Source: Stenotrophomonas sp. 169
Lineage (GTDB): Bacteria; Pseudomonadota; Gammaproteobacteria; Xanthomonadales; Xanthomonadaceae
Length of the DNA: 64,000 bases
Assembly (NCBI RefSeq): GCF_014621775.1
Contig: NZ_CP061204.1
Span: 2,996,501 to 3,060,500, forward strand
Reading direction: 5' to 3'
A program made the position numbers and the translations under genes. A model generated the notes under the pieces. That model had not been told where the DNA came from. It worked only from the letters and a program-made list of their open reading frames with translations, and made no database searches. Below are positions 1-9,835 of the stretch, one piece after another (the stretch's first letter is position 1; every line of letters starts with the position of its first letter).

Positions 1-1011
1 CAGCACCGAGAACTGCCACCAGCGCGGCAGCAGGTGCCACAAGCCGGCGTTGAGGCTGGCCAGCCAGATGCCGCCTTCGCGGTCCTGGAAGGCGCCGCTC
101 CAGTTCGGACGCACCCGTCCCCGTGCCAGCGCGCTGTACAACGGAACCTGCTGGAAGCGCCCTGCCACCCCCCGTCCGAGACCCGACCGGGTATCCAGCC
201 AATAGCCGCCCTGCTCATCGTGCAGCATCATGCCCAGCACCTGGTCGCCAGCGGGCACCGGCCACGGCGCCGGCTCGAAGCGGCCATCGGCGTGACGCAC
301 GATCACGCTGCCCAGCGTGTTGATCCACAGACTGCCATCGGCATCAGCGGTCATGCCGTTGATCATCGCATCGCCCAGCACGCTGTCCGGCGCGCGTTCG
401 AAATCGTGTCCCGTCCATCTCGCCAGGCCGCGCTTGGTGCCCACCCACAGACTGCCGTCGGGCAGTGTCGCCAGGAAGGGCACGCTGTTGGACGGCAGGC
501 TGCGGTCGTTGCCCTCTTCCGGCAGGAAACGCTGCAGGGTGTCGTCGGCATCGATGCGGTACAGGCCGCCTTCGTAGGTGCCGAACCAGATCGCCCCGTC
601 CGGCGTGGCCGCCACGCTCCACACGGTGTTGCTGGCCAGCAGCGGCTGGCTGTCACGGTCATAGAAACGCATGACCCGCCGATCAGCGGACAGCCGCACC
701 AGACCTGCGTTTTCAGTCCCTATCCAGAGCTGGTTGCGTGCATCGGCAAGCACCGTCCAGATGCGGTTGTCGCGCAGCCCGTCTTCGGCCCGCCAGATCC
801 GGTAGCTGCGGCCATCGAAGCGGGCGAGCCCGTCATTCGTGGCGATCCACAGATAGCCCAGACGGTCTTCCGCCATCCGGTTGACGGTGTTGGACGGCAG
901 GCCATCGAACACGGTCAGCTGCCGCGGCGTCGGCGGAACCGGCTGCGCGCTCGCCGGCAACAGGGCCAGCCATGCCGACAGCAATAGTGCCAACGTCCTA
1001 CGCAAACGCAT
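1..1011 (-). CDS. Two-component sensor, N-terminal propeller part (runs off left edge)
   Basis: The frame is open from an ATG at 1011 to base 1, giving 337 codons with no stop; the C-terminus lies outside the window. The protein starts with a signal peptide (MRLRRTLALLLSAWLALLPA). It continues with reg_prop-type propeller repeats, seen as spaced motifs such as DGLPSN, GYLWIATNDGLARFDG, LWIGTENAGL and IWFGTYEGGL. This periplasmic input domain is typical of histidine kinases and of GGDEF proteins with a Y_Y_Y domain, so the missing half decides the output. It resembles the input half of the next gene (1175-4723), 163 bp away on the same strand, and the two are probably paralogues. Confidence 0.8.
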   Translation of the reverse strand, partial: MRLRRTLALLLSAWLALLPASAQPVPPTPRQLTVFDGLPSNTVNRMAEDRLGYLWIATNDGLARFDGRSYRIWRAEDGLRDNRIWTVLADARNQLWIGTENAGLVRLSADRRVMRFYDRDSQPLLASNTVWSVAATPDGAIWFGTYEGGLYRIDADDTLQRFLPEEGNDRSLPSNSVPFLATLPDGSLWVGTKRGLARWTGHDFERAPDSVLGDAMINGMTADADGSLWINTLGSVIVRHADGRFEPAPWPVPAGDQVLGMMLHDEQGGYWLDTRSGLGRGVAGRFQQVPLYSALARGRVRPNWSGAFQDREGGIWLASLNAGLWHLLPRWWQFSVL

Positions 1012-1174
1012 TGCCCCTGCCTGCTCCCCGTTGCCACTGCCCCCTGCGCAGCAGGGATGGACACCTCATGCCTGCGGTGCCCGCGACGGCTGATGGCTTG
1101 GATGGCATGGTAAACCGAAGGTGACGGTCTTCACGACGTGAAACCGCCGAAGCGTGAACTACGTGCCACCTGCG

Positions 1175-4100
1175 TCATGGGAGGGCGCGACGCAGGCGCG
1201 CGCGGGCAATCGCCCCGACCAGCAGGTCGCCCGTCACCGGCTTGCGCAGGAAGCCATCGAATCCGGCGTCCAGCACCTCCGCTTCGGCGTAACTGTCCGA
1301 ACGGGCGGTCACCGCGATCAACGGGAACCGATGACCCATCGCCCGCAGCTGACGTGCCAGCCCCAGCCCGTCAAGGGCCGGCAGGTCCAGGTCGAGCAAC
1401 CCGACTTCGAAGGACGAGGTCGCCGCCGCCGACAGCGCCGCCAGTCCGTGCAGCGCGTGTTCGACCTCATGCCCACGTGCCCTCAGCAGACCTTGGATCA
1501 CACTAGCGACCGTCGGGTCGTCTTCGACCAGCAGGATCCGCAGGGACGGCAGCACGTCGGGCGAGGGCTGCGCCTCGGCCACGGGCGCCACGTCTTCGGC
1601 ATGCCAAGGCAGCGGCAGCAGCACGCTGAAACGCGCCCCGTGTCCCGGCAGGCTGTCCACGTCGATGGTGCCGCCCATCGCCACGGCAAGCTCCTGGCTG
1701 ATCGCCAGACCCAGGCCGGATCCCCCGTAGCGCGACGCCGTCCGCGGACCGTCGGCCTGTTCGAATCGCTGGAACAAGCGCGCCTGCTGCTCGACGGCAA
1801 TGCCCGGGCCGGAGTCCTCCACCTCGAACCGAAGGCCCACGCCGTCGCCGCCGGGACGGACGGATACCCCGACGTGGCCGCGCTCGGTGAACTTGATCGC
1901 ATTGCCGAGCAGGTTCATCAGCACCTGCCGCACCCGCATCTCATCGCCGCTGACCGATATCGGACCGGTAAACGCCATCTCGCGGCGGAAGGCCAGCCCA
2001 CGCTGGCGCGCGATGGGCTCCATCAAGGCCTGCACCTGGTCGAACAAGGCATCCAGCGCGAACGGGCGGATGTCCAGTTCCAGCCGACCGGCCTCGATCC
2101 GCGCCATGTCCAGCGCATCGTTGACCAGCCGCAGCAGATGGGTGCCGGCCTGGTGGATGGCGCCGGCGTAGCTGCGCTGCTGGTCATCCAGCCCGGTGTC
2201 CAGCAACAGCTCGCTCATGCCCAGCACGCCGGTCATCGGCGTGCGGACCTCGTGCCCCAGCGTTGCCAGGAAATGGCTCTTCGCCTGCGAGGCCTGCTCG
2301 GCCAGATGTTGCTTGTGCAGGCTCAGCTGCCATTGCTGTCGCCGGCGCAGGCGCAGGCGGACGTACCACGCCACGCCAGCGACCAGCAGGGTCCCACCCA
2401 CGCCGTAGGCCAGCAGGGCGACACCGCTGCGCCACCAGGGCGGCAGCACCTGCACCTGCAGTGCCTGCACCGGCGTCCAGTCGCCGCCCGCGTGTCGCGC
2501 CTGGATCTCGATCTGGAACGCGCCGGACGGCAGCCGCGAGAGCGTGCGCTCGCCATCGGCGGCGGTGACCCAGTTGAGGTCATAGCCCTGCACGCGGAAT
2601 CGATAGGCATTGCTGCGCGGATTGGCGAAGGACAGCAGCCGCGCATTGATCTGCAGATCACGGTCGTCCGGCCCCAGCGTAATGGGCGAGCGGGCGGTGA
2701 CCTCCTGCCAGCCCTCGCCATCGTCGCGGCGCACGCGCACCGAGGCGATGACCAGCTGCGAAGAGGGCAGCGGCGCGTCGGCCGTATCCGGATCAAACCC
2801 GACCAGACCGGTCTGCGACACCGCCAGCACGCGGCCGGCAGCGTCCTGTGCCGGCGGGCGGCCGGTGAACTCCGCGTCCGGCAGGCCATCGCGCTCACTG
2901 TAGATGCGCAGCTGGCGCTTGCCGGTATCCCAGCGCATCAGTCCGCGCGGGCTGGTCGCCCACAGCTGCCCCGCCGCACCGATCACCAGGCCGCCGATGG
3001 ACACCGGCAGCACGCCTTCTGCTGCGCCGACCTGCTCACGCAACGTCAGGCTCTTTCCATCCCACTCGTAGCGTTCAAACGCCCCCTGGCGCGCCAGCCA
3101 CAGGCTACGCGGGCCGGCCCAGGCCAAGTCGAAGATGGTGCCGCGCGAGACGCCCGGGATGGCGATGAAGCGGTCGTTCTGGAAGCGCAGCACGCCCATG
3201 TCGCCCACCACCCACAGCTGACCCTGCGGGTCGAAACGCAACTGCTCCACCGGCGCCTGACTGCGGCCGGGCAACGTCGCGCGAGGGAAATCGCGCAGCA
3301 CGCGTCCCTGCGCGTCGCGCTGCTGCAGGCCGTGATTCATCACCGACAACCACACCGTGCCATCCGGTGCCTGCCGCATCAGGTCAATCCGCTGGCGCAG
3401 ATCGGCACCGCCCTGGATCAGCCAATCGCGATGCGTCCGGCGCTTGGGATCGAACACGGTGATCCGGCCAGCCCGCCCCAGCCACAACGATCCGTCCGGT
3501 CGCGGCAGCAGTGACCATATCGCGCCACTGCCGATCTGCTCATCGCTCACCAGCAACGACAGCGTGCCCCCGGCATCGAGCCGATACACCCCGTGCGCGG
3601 CGCCCACGAAGAAGTCGGTGCCGTCGCTGGCCACACTGAGCAGGTACTGGCTGTCCAGCGGCTTGCCGTCCAGCTGGAACCAGGTCGAGAAGCGCTTCCA
3701 GTCCGGCGGAAGATAGGCCAGGCCCTGCGTCAGCAATCCCACCCAGATGCCGCCTTCATGATCCTGCAGCATGTCCAGCACGCCGCTGTGCGCGGTCAGG
3801 AAGCCGCTGCCACTGTCGTGCTCGAGCCGCCGCAGCTGCCGGTCATCACCGCGCAGCAGCCCTTCGGAGCTGCCGACCCAGTAACCGCCCTGGCGATCGT
3901 GCAGCATCAGCGCCGCGCGCAGCGTGGCGGCCTGTGACCAGCCGGGTCGCTGCGCCCGGTCGTCGGCGCCGATCACGAACGCACCATCGCCCTGGGTACC
4001 CACCAGGACGCTGCCGGCTTCACCGCGGCTGAGCCGCACCACCGACACATCGCCCAGCACATCCGCGCCGACACGATCAAACCCGCTGCCATTCCAACGC

Positions 4101-4723
4101 GCTACGCCCTGCTCGGTCCCCAACCACAGACGTCCGCGCTCGTCGACCACGCTGGAAAAGATCGTGTCGCTCGGCAGACTGTGCGGGTCGGCCGGATCAT
4201 GCCGGAACCGGCGCAGCTGCCCCGTTTCGTCGCGGCGGCACAGGCCGAAGGCACTGGTACCCACCCACAGCGCATTCTCGGCATCGGCCAGCGTCCAGAA
4301 CTGACCTTCGCAGGCCGCACTGATGTCGTTGATGACCTCGAAGGCTTGCCGCTCAGGCCCCATGCGGACCAGGCCCACCCCGTTGATCCCCAGCCACAGG
4401 CGATCACGGCCGTCGACCAGCATCGTCTCGATCTCATTGCCGGGCAACGACCCTTCCTGCAGCGGGTCGTTCCGCCAGGTCTGCAAGGAAACCCCGTCAT
4501 AGCGGGCCAGCCCACCGTCGGTCGCGGCCCACAGATAACCCTGCGCATCCTCGGCCAGCGCCGTCACCATCCGCGACGGGAGCCCTTCGGCCGTACCGAT
4601 GCGACGCAGGCGGGGCGTCTCCGCGCCGGCGGGCGCCGCCTGCGCTGCTGGCAGCAGCAGGCTGGTGAGCAGCACCAGCAGCAACAGCACCACCCTCTGT
4701 CCTTGACGCATGCCCTTCGCCAT
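1175..4723 (-). CDS. Hybrid sensor histidine kinase with propeller input, Y_Y_Y and receiver domains
   Basis: About 1182 aa. The order is signal peptide ([19 protein letters not shown]), many reg_prop propeller repeats over roughly the first 700 residues, a Y_Y_Y domain, one membrane helix near residue 790, a HisKA dimerisation domain ([14 protein letters not shown]), a HATPase domain (N box [10 protein letters not shown] boxes DSGPGI and GGSGLGLA) and a C-terminal receiver (LLVEDD, the Asp in LDLDLP, RKPV lysine). It should sense a periplasmic ligand; the ligand is unknown, though this architecture is often tied to polysaccharide sensing. The frame opens at 4837, but the ATG at 4723 is preceded by GGGAAG and starts the signal peptide, so I chose it; 4711 is an alternative. 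No cognate regulator is adjacent. Confidence 0.9.
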   Translation of the reverse strand: MAKGMRQGQRVVLLLLVLLTSLLLPAAQAAPAGAETPRLRRIGTAEGLPSRMVTALAEDAQGYLWAATDGGLARYDGVSLQTWRNDPLQEGSLPGNEIETMLVDGRDRLWLGINGVGLVRMGPERQAFEVINDISAACEGQFWTLADAENALWVGTSAFGLCRRDETGQLRRFRHDPADPHSLPSDTIFSSVVDERGRLWLGTEQGVARWNGSGFDRVGADVLGDVSVVRLSRGEAGSVLVGTQGDGAFVIGADDRAQRPGWSQAATLRAALMLHDRQGGYWVGSSEGLLRGDDRQLRRLEHDSGSGFLTAHSGVLDMLQDHEGGIWVGLLTQGLAYLPPDWKRFSTWFQLDGKPLDSQYLLSVASDGTDFFVGAAHGVYRLDAGGTLSLLVSDEQIGSGAIWSLLPRPDGSLWLGRAGRITVFDPKRRTHRDWLIQGGADLRQRIDLMRQAPDGTVWLSVMNHGLQQRDAQGRVLRDFPRATLPGRSQAPVEQLRFDPQGQLWVVGDMGVLRFQNDRFIAIPGVSRGTIFDLAWAGPRSLWLARQGAFERYEWDGKSLTLREQVGAAEGVLPVSIGGLVIGAAGQLWATSPRGLMRWDTGKRQLRIYSERDGLPDAEFTGRPPAQDAAGRVLAVSQTGLVGFDPDTADAPLPSSQLVIASVRVRRDDGEGWQEVTARSPITLGPDDRDLQINARLLSFANPRSNAYRFRVQGYDLNWVTAADGERTLSRLPSGAFQIEIQARHAGGDWTPVQALQVQVLPPWWRSGVALLAYGVGGTLLVAGVAWYVRLRLRRRQQWQLSLHKQHLAEQASQAKSHFLATLGHEVRTPMTGVLGMSELLLDTGLDDQQRSYAGAIHQAGTHLLRLVNDALDMARIEAGRLELDIRPFALDALFDQVQALMEPIARQRGLAFRREMAFTGPISVSGDEMRVRQVLMNLLGNAIKFTERGHVGVSVRPGGDGVGLRFEVEDSGPGIAVEQQARLFQRFEQADGPRTASRYGGSGLGLAISQELAVAMGGTIDVDSLPGHGARFSVLLPLPWHAEDVAPVAEAQPSPDVLPSLRILLVEDDPTVASVIQGLLRARGHEVEHALHGLAALSAAATSSFEVGLLDLDLPALDGLGLARQLRAMGHRFPLIAVTARSDSYAEAEVLDAGFDGFLRKPVTGDLLVGAIARARLRRALP

Positions 4724-4916
4724 TCCACTTCCCTGGATACAACGATTGTCACACAGCCTTGACGAAGCGGCGTGCGGCAGGCTGCTCCGCAGGCCAGCGA
4801 CGACACGCGCTGGCAGGCACGGTGCCATCCGCACCATGAACTGTTGCAGCCATGTGGCTGCTCGCGAAGCCAGCGGGGTGGGTATGATCGCTGCGTCCCC
4901 TGCAGGAGCTGCACGC

Positions 4917-5582
4917 GTGCTGCTACGTCTTACCCTCAGCCTGTTGTTGTCCGCCCTGCCCGGCCTGGCTGTGGCAGCCGATACGCTCTATCGCCTCGAT
5001 CCGGTCCACACCCGGGTGCTGTTCGCCATCAAGCACGCAGGCTTTTCGAATGCCTTGGGTACCGTGTCCGGCAGCGAGGGCGAACTGTATTTCAGCCCGG
5101 ACGACTGGGCCGCCGCGCGGTTGGACGTGCGCGTTCCCATCGCGCACCTGGACCTGGGCGACAGCAAGTGGAACCAGGCCGCCCTGGCGCGCAACCTGCT
5201 TGATGGCGAGCGTTTCCCGGAAGCCCGCTTCGTGTCGACCTCCGTACAGCCCATCGACGAAACGCACGCCCGCGTGTTGGGGGATCTGACCCTGCGCGGC
5301 GTGACGCGTCCCGTTACGCTGGACGTCACCCTCAATGCGCTCAAGCGCCACCCGCTGCCGCCCTTCCGCCGCACTGCCGGCTTTTCCGCCACCGCCACGC
5401 TGAGCCGCCGTGACTTCGGCATCACCGCGTGGTCGAGCGTGATCGGCGATGACGTGCAGCTCCGCCTGGAAGTGGAAGCCGTGCGCGACCGCAAGGGAGA
5501 CGATGACGCCCCCGACACGGCACCGCCGTCCGGGTCCAAACCCCCGATCGACGCCACGCCGGCGCCCAGGAACCTGCCATGA
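4917..5582 (+). CDS. YceI-family periplasmic protein
   Basis: YceI proteins are periplasmic lipocalin-like barrels; family members can bind isoprenoid quinones. After a signal peptide ending near AVAA come [19 protein letters not shown], the SGSEGEL region, and [16 protein letters not shown], a family hallmark. The frame is open from 4710, but GTG at 4917 has AGGAG eight bases upstream and starts exactly at the signal peptide, giving 221 aa. ATG at 4884 is the alternative. A Pro- and Asp-rich C-terminal tail is extra to the usual fold. The stop overlaps the next start by 4 nt (ATGA), so it is translationally coupled to cytochrome b561, which is followed by a second YceI gene. Confidence 0.85.
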   Translation: MLLRLTLSLLLSALPGLAVAADTLYRLDPVHTRVLFAIKHAGFSNALGTVSGSEGELYFSPDDWAAARLDVRVPIAHLDLGDSKWNQAALARNLLDGERFPEARFVSTSVQPIDETHARVLGDLTLRGVTRPVTLDVTLNALKRHPLPPFRRTAGFSATATLSRRDFGITAWSSVIGDDVQLRLEVEAVRDRKGDDDAPDTAPPSGSKPPIDATPAPRNLP

Positions 5583-6148
5583 GCCGTCCCAATACCCAGC
5601 GCTGGGGTGGCGTCAGCCAGACCCTGCACTGGCTGATCGCACTGCTGATCCTCACCCTGGGCATCGTCGGCCTGACCATGGGCGAACTGCCGAAGACGCC
5701 GAAGTACTTCTGGGTGTACACCGCCCACAAGTCACTGGGCATCACCGTGCTGACGATGGTCGTGCTGCGCTTGGGCTGGCGTCTGTATGCCGGTGCGCCG
5801 CCCGCGGTGCCTGGCACGCCGACCTGGCAGGAGCGCATCGCGAGCGTGACCCACGCCTTGCTCTACGTGCTGATGTTCGGCATCCCGCTGTCCGGCTGGA
5901 TCTACGACTCGGCCAGTGGCCTGCGGCCGTTCCGCTGGTTTGGTCTGGTCGACGTACCCAAGCTGGTCGCGCCGGATCCGCAGACCGTGGCCATTTCCCA
6001 TGCGATCCACGAATACGGCTTCTGGCTGCTGGTGGCCGTCGTCGCCGCGCATGCCGGTGCCGCGCTCTACCACCATGTTTTCCAGCGTGATGCCACCTTG
6101 GTGCGGATGCTTCCGCGCGGCTGGATCTCCTCTCCCCAGAAGGATTGA
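5579..6148 (+). CDS. Cytochrome b561 family protein
   Basis: 189 aa inner-membrane di-haem b cytochrome that passes electrons to or from quinones. Four hydrophobic segments are visible (starting near LHWLIALLILTLGI, SLGITVLTMVVLRLGW, ALLYVLMFGIPLSGW and YGFWLLVAVVAAHAGA). Candidate haem histidines lie in TLHW, AHKS, SVTHAL, AIHEYG, AHAGA and YHH. It overlaps the upstream YceI gene by 4 nt and lies 3 nt before a second YceI gene. YceI and b561 genes are frequent neighbours, and the sandwich here suggests a shared quinone-linked or peroxide-related periplasmic redox function. The exact substrate cannot be read from the sequence. Confidence 0.9.
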   Translation: MSRPNTQRWGGVSQTLHWLIALLILTLGIVGLTMGELPKTPKYFWVYTAHKSLGITVLTMVVLRLGWRLYAGAPPAVPGTPTWQERIASVTHALLYVLMFGIPLSGWIYDSASGLRPFRWFGLVDVPKLVAPDPQTVAISHAIHEYGFWLLVAVVAAHAGAALYHHVFQRDATLVRMLPRGWISSPQKD

Positions 6149-6151
6149 ACG

Positions 6152-6718
6152 ATGACCATCAAACTGACCTCCCCGACAGCCGTTGCTGCCGCCCTGGCGG
6201 GCCTGCTTGCCGCCTCCCCGGCCATCGCCGCCGACTACGTGCAGGCACCCGGTTCCACCCTTGCCTTCGCGACCAAGTACGACGGCGAAGTCTTCGCCGG
6301 CACCTTCCCGGGCTTCACCACGCAGCTCAGCTTCGACCCGGCCAATCTGGCTGCCGGCAAGCTGGATGTGACGATCCCGCTGGCAGGCGCGAAGAGCGGC
6401 AACGCCGACCGCGACTCCACGCTGCAGGGAGCGGATTTCTTCGATGTGGGCAAGTTCGCCACCGCGCATTACCGCGCCAGCGGCTTCCGTGCACTGGGCA
6501 ACGACAAATACGCTGCGGACGGCACGCTGGAACTGCGCGGCGTCAGCAAGCCGGTCACCCTGACGTTCACCTGGACGCCGGGCACACAGCCGGTCCTGAA
6601 GGGTCAGGCGAGCGTCAAGCGACTGGAATTCGGCGTCGGCGGCGGTGACTGGGCCGATACCAAGACAATCCCGGATGAGACCGCGATCAGCACCGTGGTC
6701 AACTTCAAGGCCAAGTGA
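6152..6718 (+). CDS. YceI-family periplasmic protein
   Basis: 188 aa, close to the family norm. A signal peptide (MTIKLTSPTAVAAALAGLLA, cleavage after AIAA) leads into DYVQAPGSTLAFATKYDGEV and the conserved LELRGVSKPVTLTFTW. It is third in the operon with cytochrome b561 and the other YceI gene, starting 3 nt after the b561 stop, and differs enough from the first copy to be an old duplication. Likely a periplasmic lipid or quinone carrier. A 7-bp hairpin lies downstream, in the gap before a convergent gene. Confidence 0.9.
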   Translation: MTIKLTSPTAVAAALAGLLAASPAIAADYVQAPGSTLAFATKYDGEVFAGTFPGFTTQLSFDPANLAAGKLDVTIPLAGAKSGNADRDSTLQGADFFDVGKFATAHYRASGFRALGNDKYAADGTLELRGVSKPVTLTFTWTPGTQPVLKGQASVKRLEFGVGGGDWADTKTIPDETAISTVVNFKAK

Positions 6719-6760
6719 CACCCTGCCATCAGGCTGCGGGCGTCCGGACATCCGGCGTCC

Positions 6761-6777
6761 GCCGCGCATGGCGCGGC
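6761..6777. terminator. Hairpin between convergent genes
   Basis: GCCGCGC / GCGCGGC with a 3-nt loop lies between the end of the YceI operon and the end of the convergent glutaredoxin-like gene. There is no T-run on either side, so it is a weak or factor-assisted terminator candidate at best. Confidence 0.35.
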
Positions 6778-6782
6778 ACTAG

Positions 6783-7010
6783 CTACCCGGCCCGCAGCCA
6801 TCCAGCGAGTGTGGCCGCATCGAACGGCCAGTCCAGCTCGCGTCTGCCGGCGCTGTCCCGCAGCACAGGCACCCGCGCACCATAGCGTGTTTCAAGTTCG
6901 GGATCTGCCTCGACGAATACCGACTCGAGCCGGGGCACCCGTGCCTGCGCCAGCACGGCCAGCGCCAGATCACACAGATGGCAGTCGTCGCGCTGGTAGA
7001 GGATGAACAC
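6783..7010 (-). CDS. Glutaredoxin-like thioredoxin-fold protein (DUF836 type)
   Basis: A small thioredoxin-fold protein with a redox-type CxxC motif in FILYQRDDCHLCDLAL, then the cis-proline strand ARVPVLRD, and a C-terminal helix. The partner is unknown. The frame runs back to a TTG at 7064, but that start has no ribosome-binding site and adds a Cys- and Gly-rich leader; GTG at 7010 has GGAG eight bases upstream and begins at the first beta strand (VFILYQ), giving 75 aa. It is convergent with the YceI operon and divergent from sdaA. Confidence 0.75.
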   Translation of the reverse strand: MFILYQRDDCHLCDLALAVLAQARVPRLESVFVEADPELETRYGARVPVLRDSAGRRELDWPFDAATLAGWLRAG

Positions 7011-7064
7011 CGGGCCCGCTCCGTATGGGTTTGCTGCGCCGCAGCCAAGGAACCGCCGCGTCAA

Positions 7065-7079
7065 CCGCTAGAATAGCGG
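7065..7079. promoter_or_regulatory. Palindrome overlapping a candidate -10 box upstream of sdaA
   Basis: CCGCTA-GAA-TAGCGG is a perfect 6-bp inverted repeat with a 3-nt centre. It includes TAGAAT (7069-7074), a reasonable -10 hexamer for sdaA, which starts 33 nt further on. No convincing -35 is visible. It could be an operator or simply a promoter with chance symmetry. Confidence 0.35.
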
Positions 7080-7107
7080 CTTTCCCGGTACCTGCAGCAC
7101 GGCATCC

Positions 7108-8490
7108 ATGGCAGTCAGCACGTTCGACGTATTCAAGATCGGCATTGGCCCGAGCTCTTCGCACACCGTAGGGCCCATGAAGGCGGCCGAACGGTTCGTG
7201 CATCGCTGGCTGCTGGATCCGGGCAGACTGCAGGATGTGGTGCGCATCCGTGCGGACGTCTACGGATCACTCGCGCTGACCGGGCGCGGCCACGGCACGG
7301 ACAAAGCCGTGCTGCTGGGACTGGAAGGACAGCGCCCCAACCTGATCGATCCGGACATCATCCCGGCGACGCTGGAGCGTATCCGCACCAGCAAGCGGCT
7401 CAACCTGATGGGTCAGCACGAGATCGTGTTCGATGAGAAACGCGATCTGGGACTGAACAAGCGGCAGAAGCTGCCCTATCACACCAACGGCATGCGCTTC
7501 ACCGCCTTCGATGCGAACGACGAGGTGATCGCCACGCGCGATTATTATTCCGTCGGCGGCGGCTTCGTGGTCAACCAGGACGATGCCGCCGATGATCGCA
7601 TCGTGCCCGATGAGACCCCGCTGCCCTACCCCTTCAAGAGCGGCGACGAACTGTTGGCGCAGACCGCGCGCAGTGGGCTGAGCATCGCCCAGTTGATGTT
7701 CGAGAATGAGAAATCCTGGCGCAGCGAGGACGAGATCCGCGAACTGTTGCGCGAGATCTGGTCGGCCATGCAGGCATGCGTGGCACGCGGCATCCGCCAG
7801 GAGGGCGTGCTGCCGGGGGGACTGAAGGTAGGCCGACGCGCACCGGCGCTGTATCGCGAGCTGTCATCGAAACCCGAAGCGGCGATGCGTGACCCGCTGA
7901 CCACGCTGGACTGGGTGAATCTGTACGCCTTGGCGGTGAACGAAGAGAACGCTGCGGGCGGTCGCGTGGTCACGGCACCGACCAATGGCGCGGCGGGTGT
8001 CCTGCCGTCCGTGCTGCATTACTTCGATCGCTTCTGCCCAGGCGCCAATGAACAGCGCATCTTCGATTTCCTGCTGACGTCGGCGGCGATCGGCATCCTG
8101 TACAAGGAAAACGCCTCGATCTCCGGCGCCGAAGTGGGTTGCCAGGGGGAAGTCGGGGTGGCGTGCTCGATGGCGGCCGGCGGGCTGGTCGCGGCGTTGG
8201 GCGGCAGTCCCAGCCAGATCGAAAATGCCGCGGAAATCGGCATGGAGCACAACCTCGGGTTGACCTGTGACCCGATTGGCGGACTGGTTCAGATCCCCTG
8301 CATCGAACGCAATGCGATGGGGGCAGTGAAGGCGATCAACGCCTCACGCATGGCGATGCGCGGCGACGGCAAGCACAAGGTGTCGTTGGACAAGGTCATC
8401 AAGACCATGCGCGATACCGGCCGCGACATGCAGGACAAGTACAAGGAAACCAGCCGCGGCGGCTTGGCGGTCAACGTCATCGAGTGCTGA
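7108..8490 (+). CDS. sdaA: L-serine ammonia-lyase, iron-sulfur type
   Basis: Single-chain L-serine dehydratase that converts L-serine to pyruvate and ammonia using a [4Fe-4S] cluster. 460 aa, the usual size. The N-terminal beta domain opens with [19 protein letters not shown], a family signature. The alpha domain carries APTNGAAG, and the cluster cysteines are expected in [26 protein letters not shown] and VQIPCIERN. It stands alone between divergent and unrelated genes. A candidate -10 within a palindrome lies just upstream. Confidence 0.97.
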   Translation: MAVSTFDVFKIGIGPSSSHTVGPMKAAERFVHRWLLDPGRLQDVVRIRADVYGSLALTGRGHGTDKAVLLGLEGQRPNLIDPDIIPATLERIRTSKRLNLMGQHEIVFDEKRDLGLNKRQKLPYHTNGMRFTAFDANDEVIATRDYYSVGGGFVVNQDDAADDRIVPDETPLPYPFKSGDELLAQTARSGLSIAQLMFENEKSWRSEDEIRELLREIWSAMQACVARGIRQEGVLPGGLKVGRRAPALYRELSSKPEAAMRDPLTTLDWVNLYALAVNEENAAGGRVVTAPTNGAAGVLPSVLHYFDRFCPGANEQRIFDFLLTSAAIGILYKENASISGAEVGCQGEVGVACSMAAGGLVAALGGSPSQIENAAEIGMEHNLGLTCDPIGGLVQIPCIERNAMGAVKAINASRMAMRGDGKHKVSLDKVIKTMRDTGRDMQDKYKETSRGGLAVNVIEC

Positions 8491-8496
8491 CGGCGG

Positions 8497-8524
8497 GTGG
8501 TGCCGAGCGCGGCTCGGCGCTACC
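8497..8524. repeat. SMAG-like REP palindrome
   Basis: GCCGAGC / GCTCGGC stem with a 3-nt loop, with GTAGC sequence in inverse orientation at the right end. It lies immediately after the sdaA stop codon, where it may act in 3' end processing. Confidence 0.6.
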
Positions 8525-8599
8525 GGATGGATGCGATGGTTCGACAGGGTGATGTTTGGCGCTGCGGTATGCTCGGTCTCCCCTTCCATGGAGACCGCC

Positions 8600-9592
8600 A
8601 TGCGCCTGCTGGCCGCCGCCCTGATCGCTTGCTGTCCTGTCGCTGTTACTGCCGCGGATGTCTACGGCCCCCGCCTGGAGGGGTTTGATTACCCCTACCC
8701 GGTAAAGACGTTCGCACTGGAATCGCAGCGCCAGCCGCTGGAGATGGCTTATCTGGACGTCGCTCCAGCGCGGTCACCGATTGGCACCGTGGTGCTGCTG
8801 CATGGGAAAAACTTCTGTGCCGCCACGTGGCAGGAGACCATCAAGCCGTTGCTTGATGCCGGATACCGGGTCATCGCACCGGACCAGATCGGCTTCTGCC
8901 GGTCCAGCAAGCCTGCCGGCTACCAGTACTCGTTCGGCCAATTGGCCGCCAACACCCACGCCCTGCTTGAGCAGCTGGGCGTGCAGCGGGCGCATATCGT
9001 CGGCCATTCGATGGGCGGCATGCTGGCCGCGCGCTATGCGTTGCTGTATCCGCAGGCCACCCAGTCGCTGTCACTGGTCAATCCGATCGGACTGGAAGAC
9101 TGGAAAGCCCTCGGCGTGCCGTGGCGCAGTGTCGATGCGTGGTATTCCAACGAGTTGAAGACAACCTTCGATTCCATCAAGAAGTACCAGCTGGACGTTT
9201 ACTACAGCGGCGACTGGCAACCCTCGTTCGAGCACTGGGCGCGCATGCAGGCCGGCATGTACGCCGGCGCAGGCAAAGAGGCGGTGGCCTGGAGCCAGGC
9301 GCTGACCTCGGACATGGTGTTCAACCAGCCGGTGGTGTACGAACTGAAGAACATCCGCGTGCCGACCACGCTGTACATCGGCCAGAAGGATCGCACCGCG
9401 ATCGGTCGCGACCAGGCGCCCCCTGCGCTCAAGGCCAAGCTGGGCAATTACCCGCTATTGGGCAAGGCCGCCGCAGCGGCCATACCCGGTGCACAGCTGG
9501 TGGAATTCGCCGACCTGGGGCATTCGCCACAGGTGCAGGATCCGGCGCGGTTCAATGCTGCGCTGTTGCGGTCGCTGGAAGCGAACCGGTAA
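8600..9592 (+). CDS. Exported alpha/beta hydrolase
   Basis: 330 aa. A signal peptide ([19 protein letters not shown]) is followed by an alpha/beta hydrolase fold: oxyanion loop [18 protein letters not shown], nucleophile elbow GHSMGG, an Asp in GQKDR, and the catalytic His in [11 protein letters not shown]. It is probably a periplasmic or outer-membrane-exposed esterase or haloperoxidase-like enzyme; the substrate cannot be inferred. The frame is open from 8531, but ATG at 8600 has GGAGA six bases upstream and begins the signal peptide. It is convergent with the subtilisin-like protease gene. Confidence 0.85.
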   Translation: MRLLAAALIACCPVAVTAADVYGPRLEGFDYPYPVKTFALESQRQPLEMAYLDVAPARSPIGTVVLLHGKNFCAATWQETIKPLLDAGYRVIAPDQIGFCRSSKPAGYQYSFGQLAANTHALLEQLGVQRAHIVGHSMGGMLAARYALLYPQATQSLSLVNPIGLEDWKALGVPWRSVDAWYSNELKTTFDSIKKYQLDVYYSGDWQPSFEHWARMQAGMYAGAGKEAVAWSQALTSDMVFNQPVVYELKNIRVPTTLYIGQKDRTAIGRDQAPPALKAKLGNYPLLGKAAAAAIPGAQLVEFADLGHSPQVQDPARFNAALLRSLEANR

Positions 9593-9600
9593 TCCCAGCA

Positions 9601-9625
9601 GCGGGCACGCGCTCGGCGTGCCCGC
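9601..9625. terminator. Strong hairpin between convergent genes
   Basis: GCGGGCACGC / GCGTGCCCGC, a perfect 10-bp stem with a 5-nt loop, sits between the hydrolase stop (9592) and the end of the protease locus (9641). There is no T-run, so it could be a bidirectional transcript end or RNA stabiliser. Confidence 0.5.
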
Positions 9626-9640
9626 ACGCATCGGGAACGC

Positions 9641-9835
9641 TCAGCGCGCAATCGCCGTCACGCCAACCCCGGTGAAGTCCACCTCTCCGACCACCTTCAG
9701 GTACCACGTGCCAGCGCGCGGTGCGCTGACGATGATCACCTCCGCATTGCCTGCCCGGCGCGAGCGGTATTGGGCGTCATCGACGGTGGGTTCCACGCCG
9801 GCCGAGGCATACAGACTGACATCCCCTCGCCCCCC
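9641..9835 (-). pseudogene. Out-of-frame C-terminal (PPC) tail of the subtilisin-like protease
   Basis: Read on the minus strand, one frame away from the protease, this stretch gives a clean pre-peptidase C-terminal tail: GDVSLYASAGVEPTVDD, then GNAEVIIVSAPRAGTWYLKV and VGEVDFTGVGVTAIAR, ending at a TGA at 9641. Adding one base in either G-run (complement of 9823-9826 or 9830-9835) joins it to the protease and gives a 608-aa protein. The tail is therefore disrupted, phase-variable, or affected by a homopolymer sequencing error. Confidence 0.8.

Noticed and set aside
1154..3514. 786-codon open frame antisense to the hybrid histidine kinase
   Set aside because: Gln/His/Arg-rich antisense translation with no family resemblance; the kinase on the other strand is certain.
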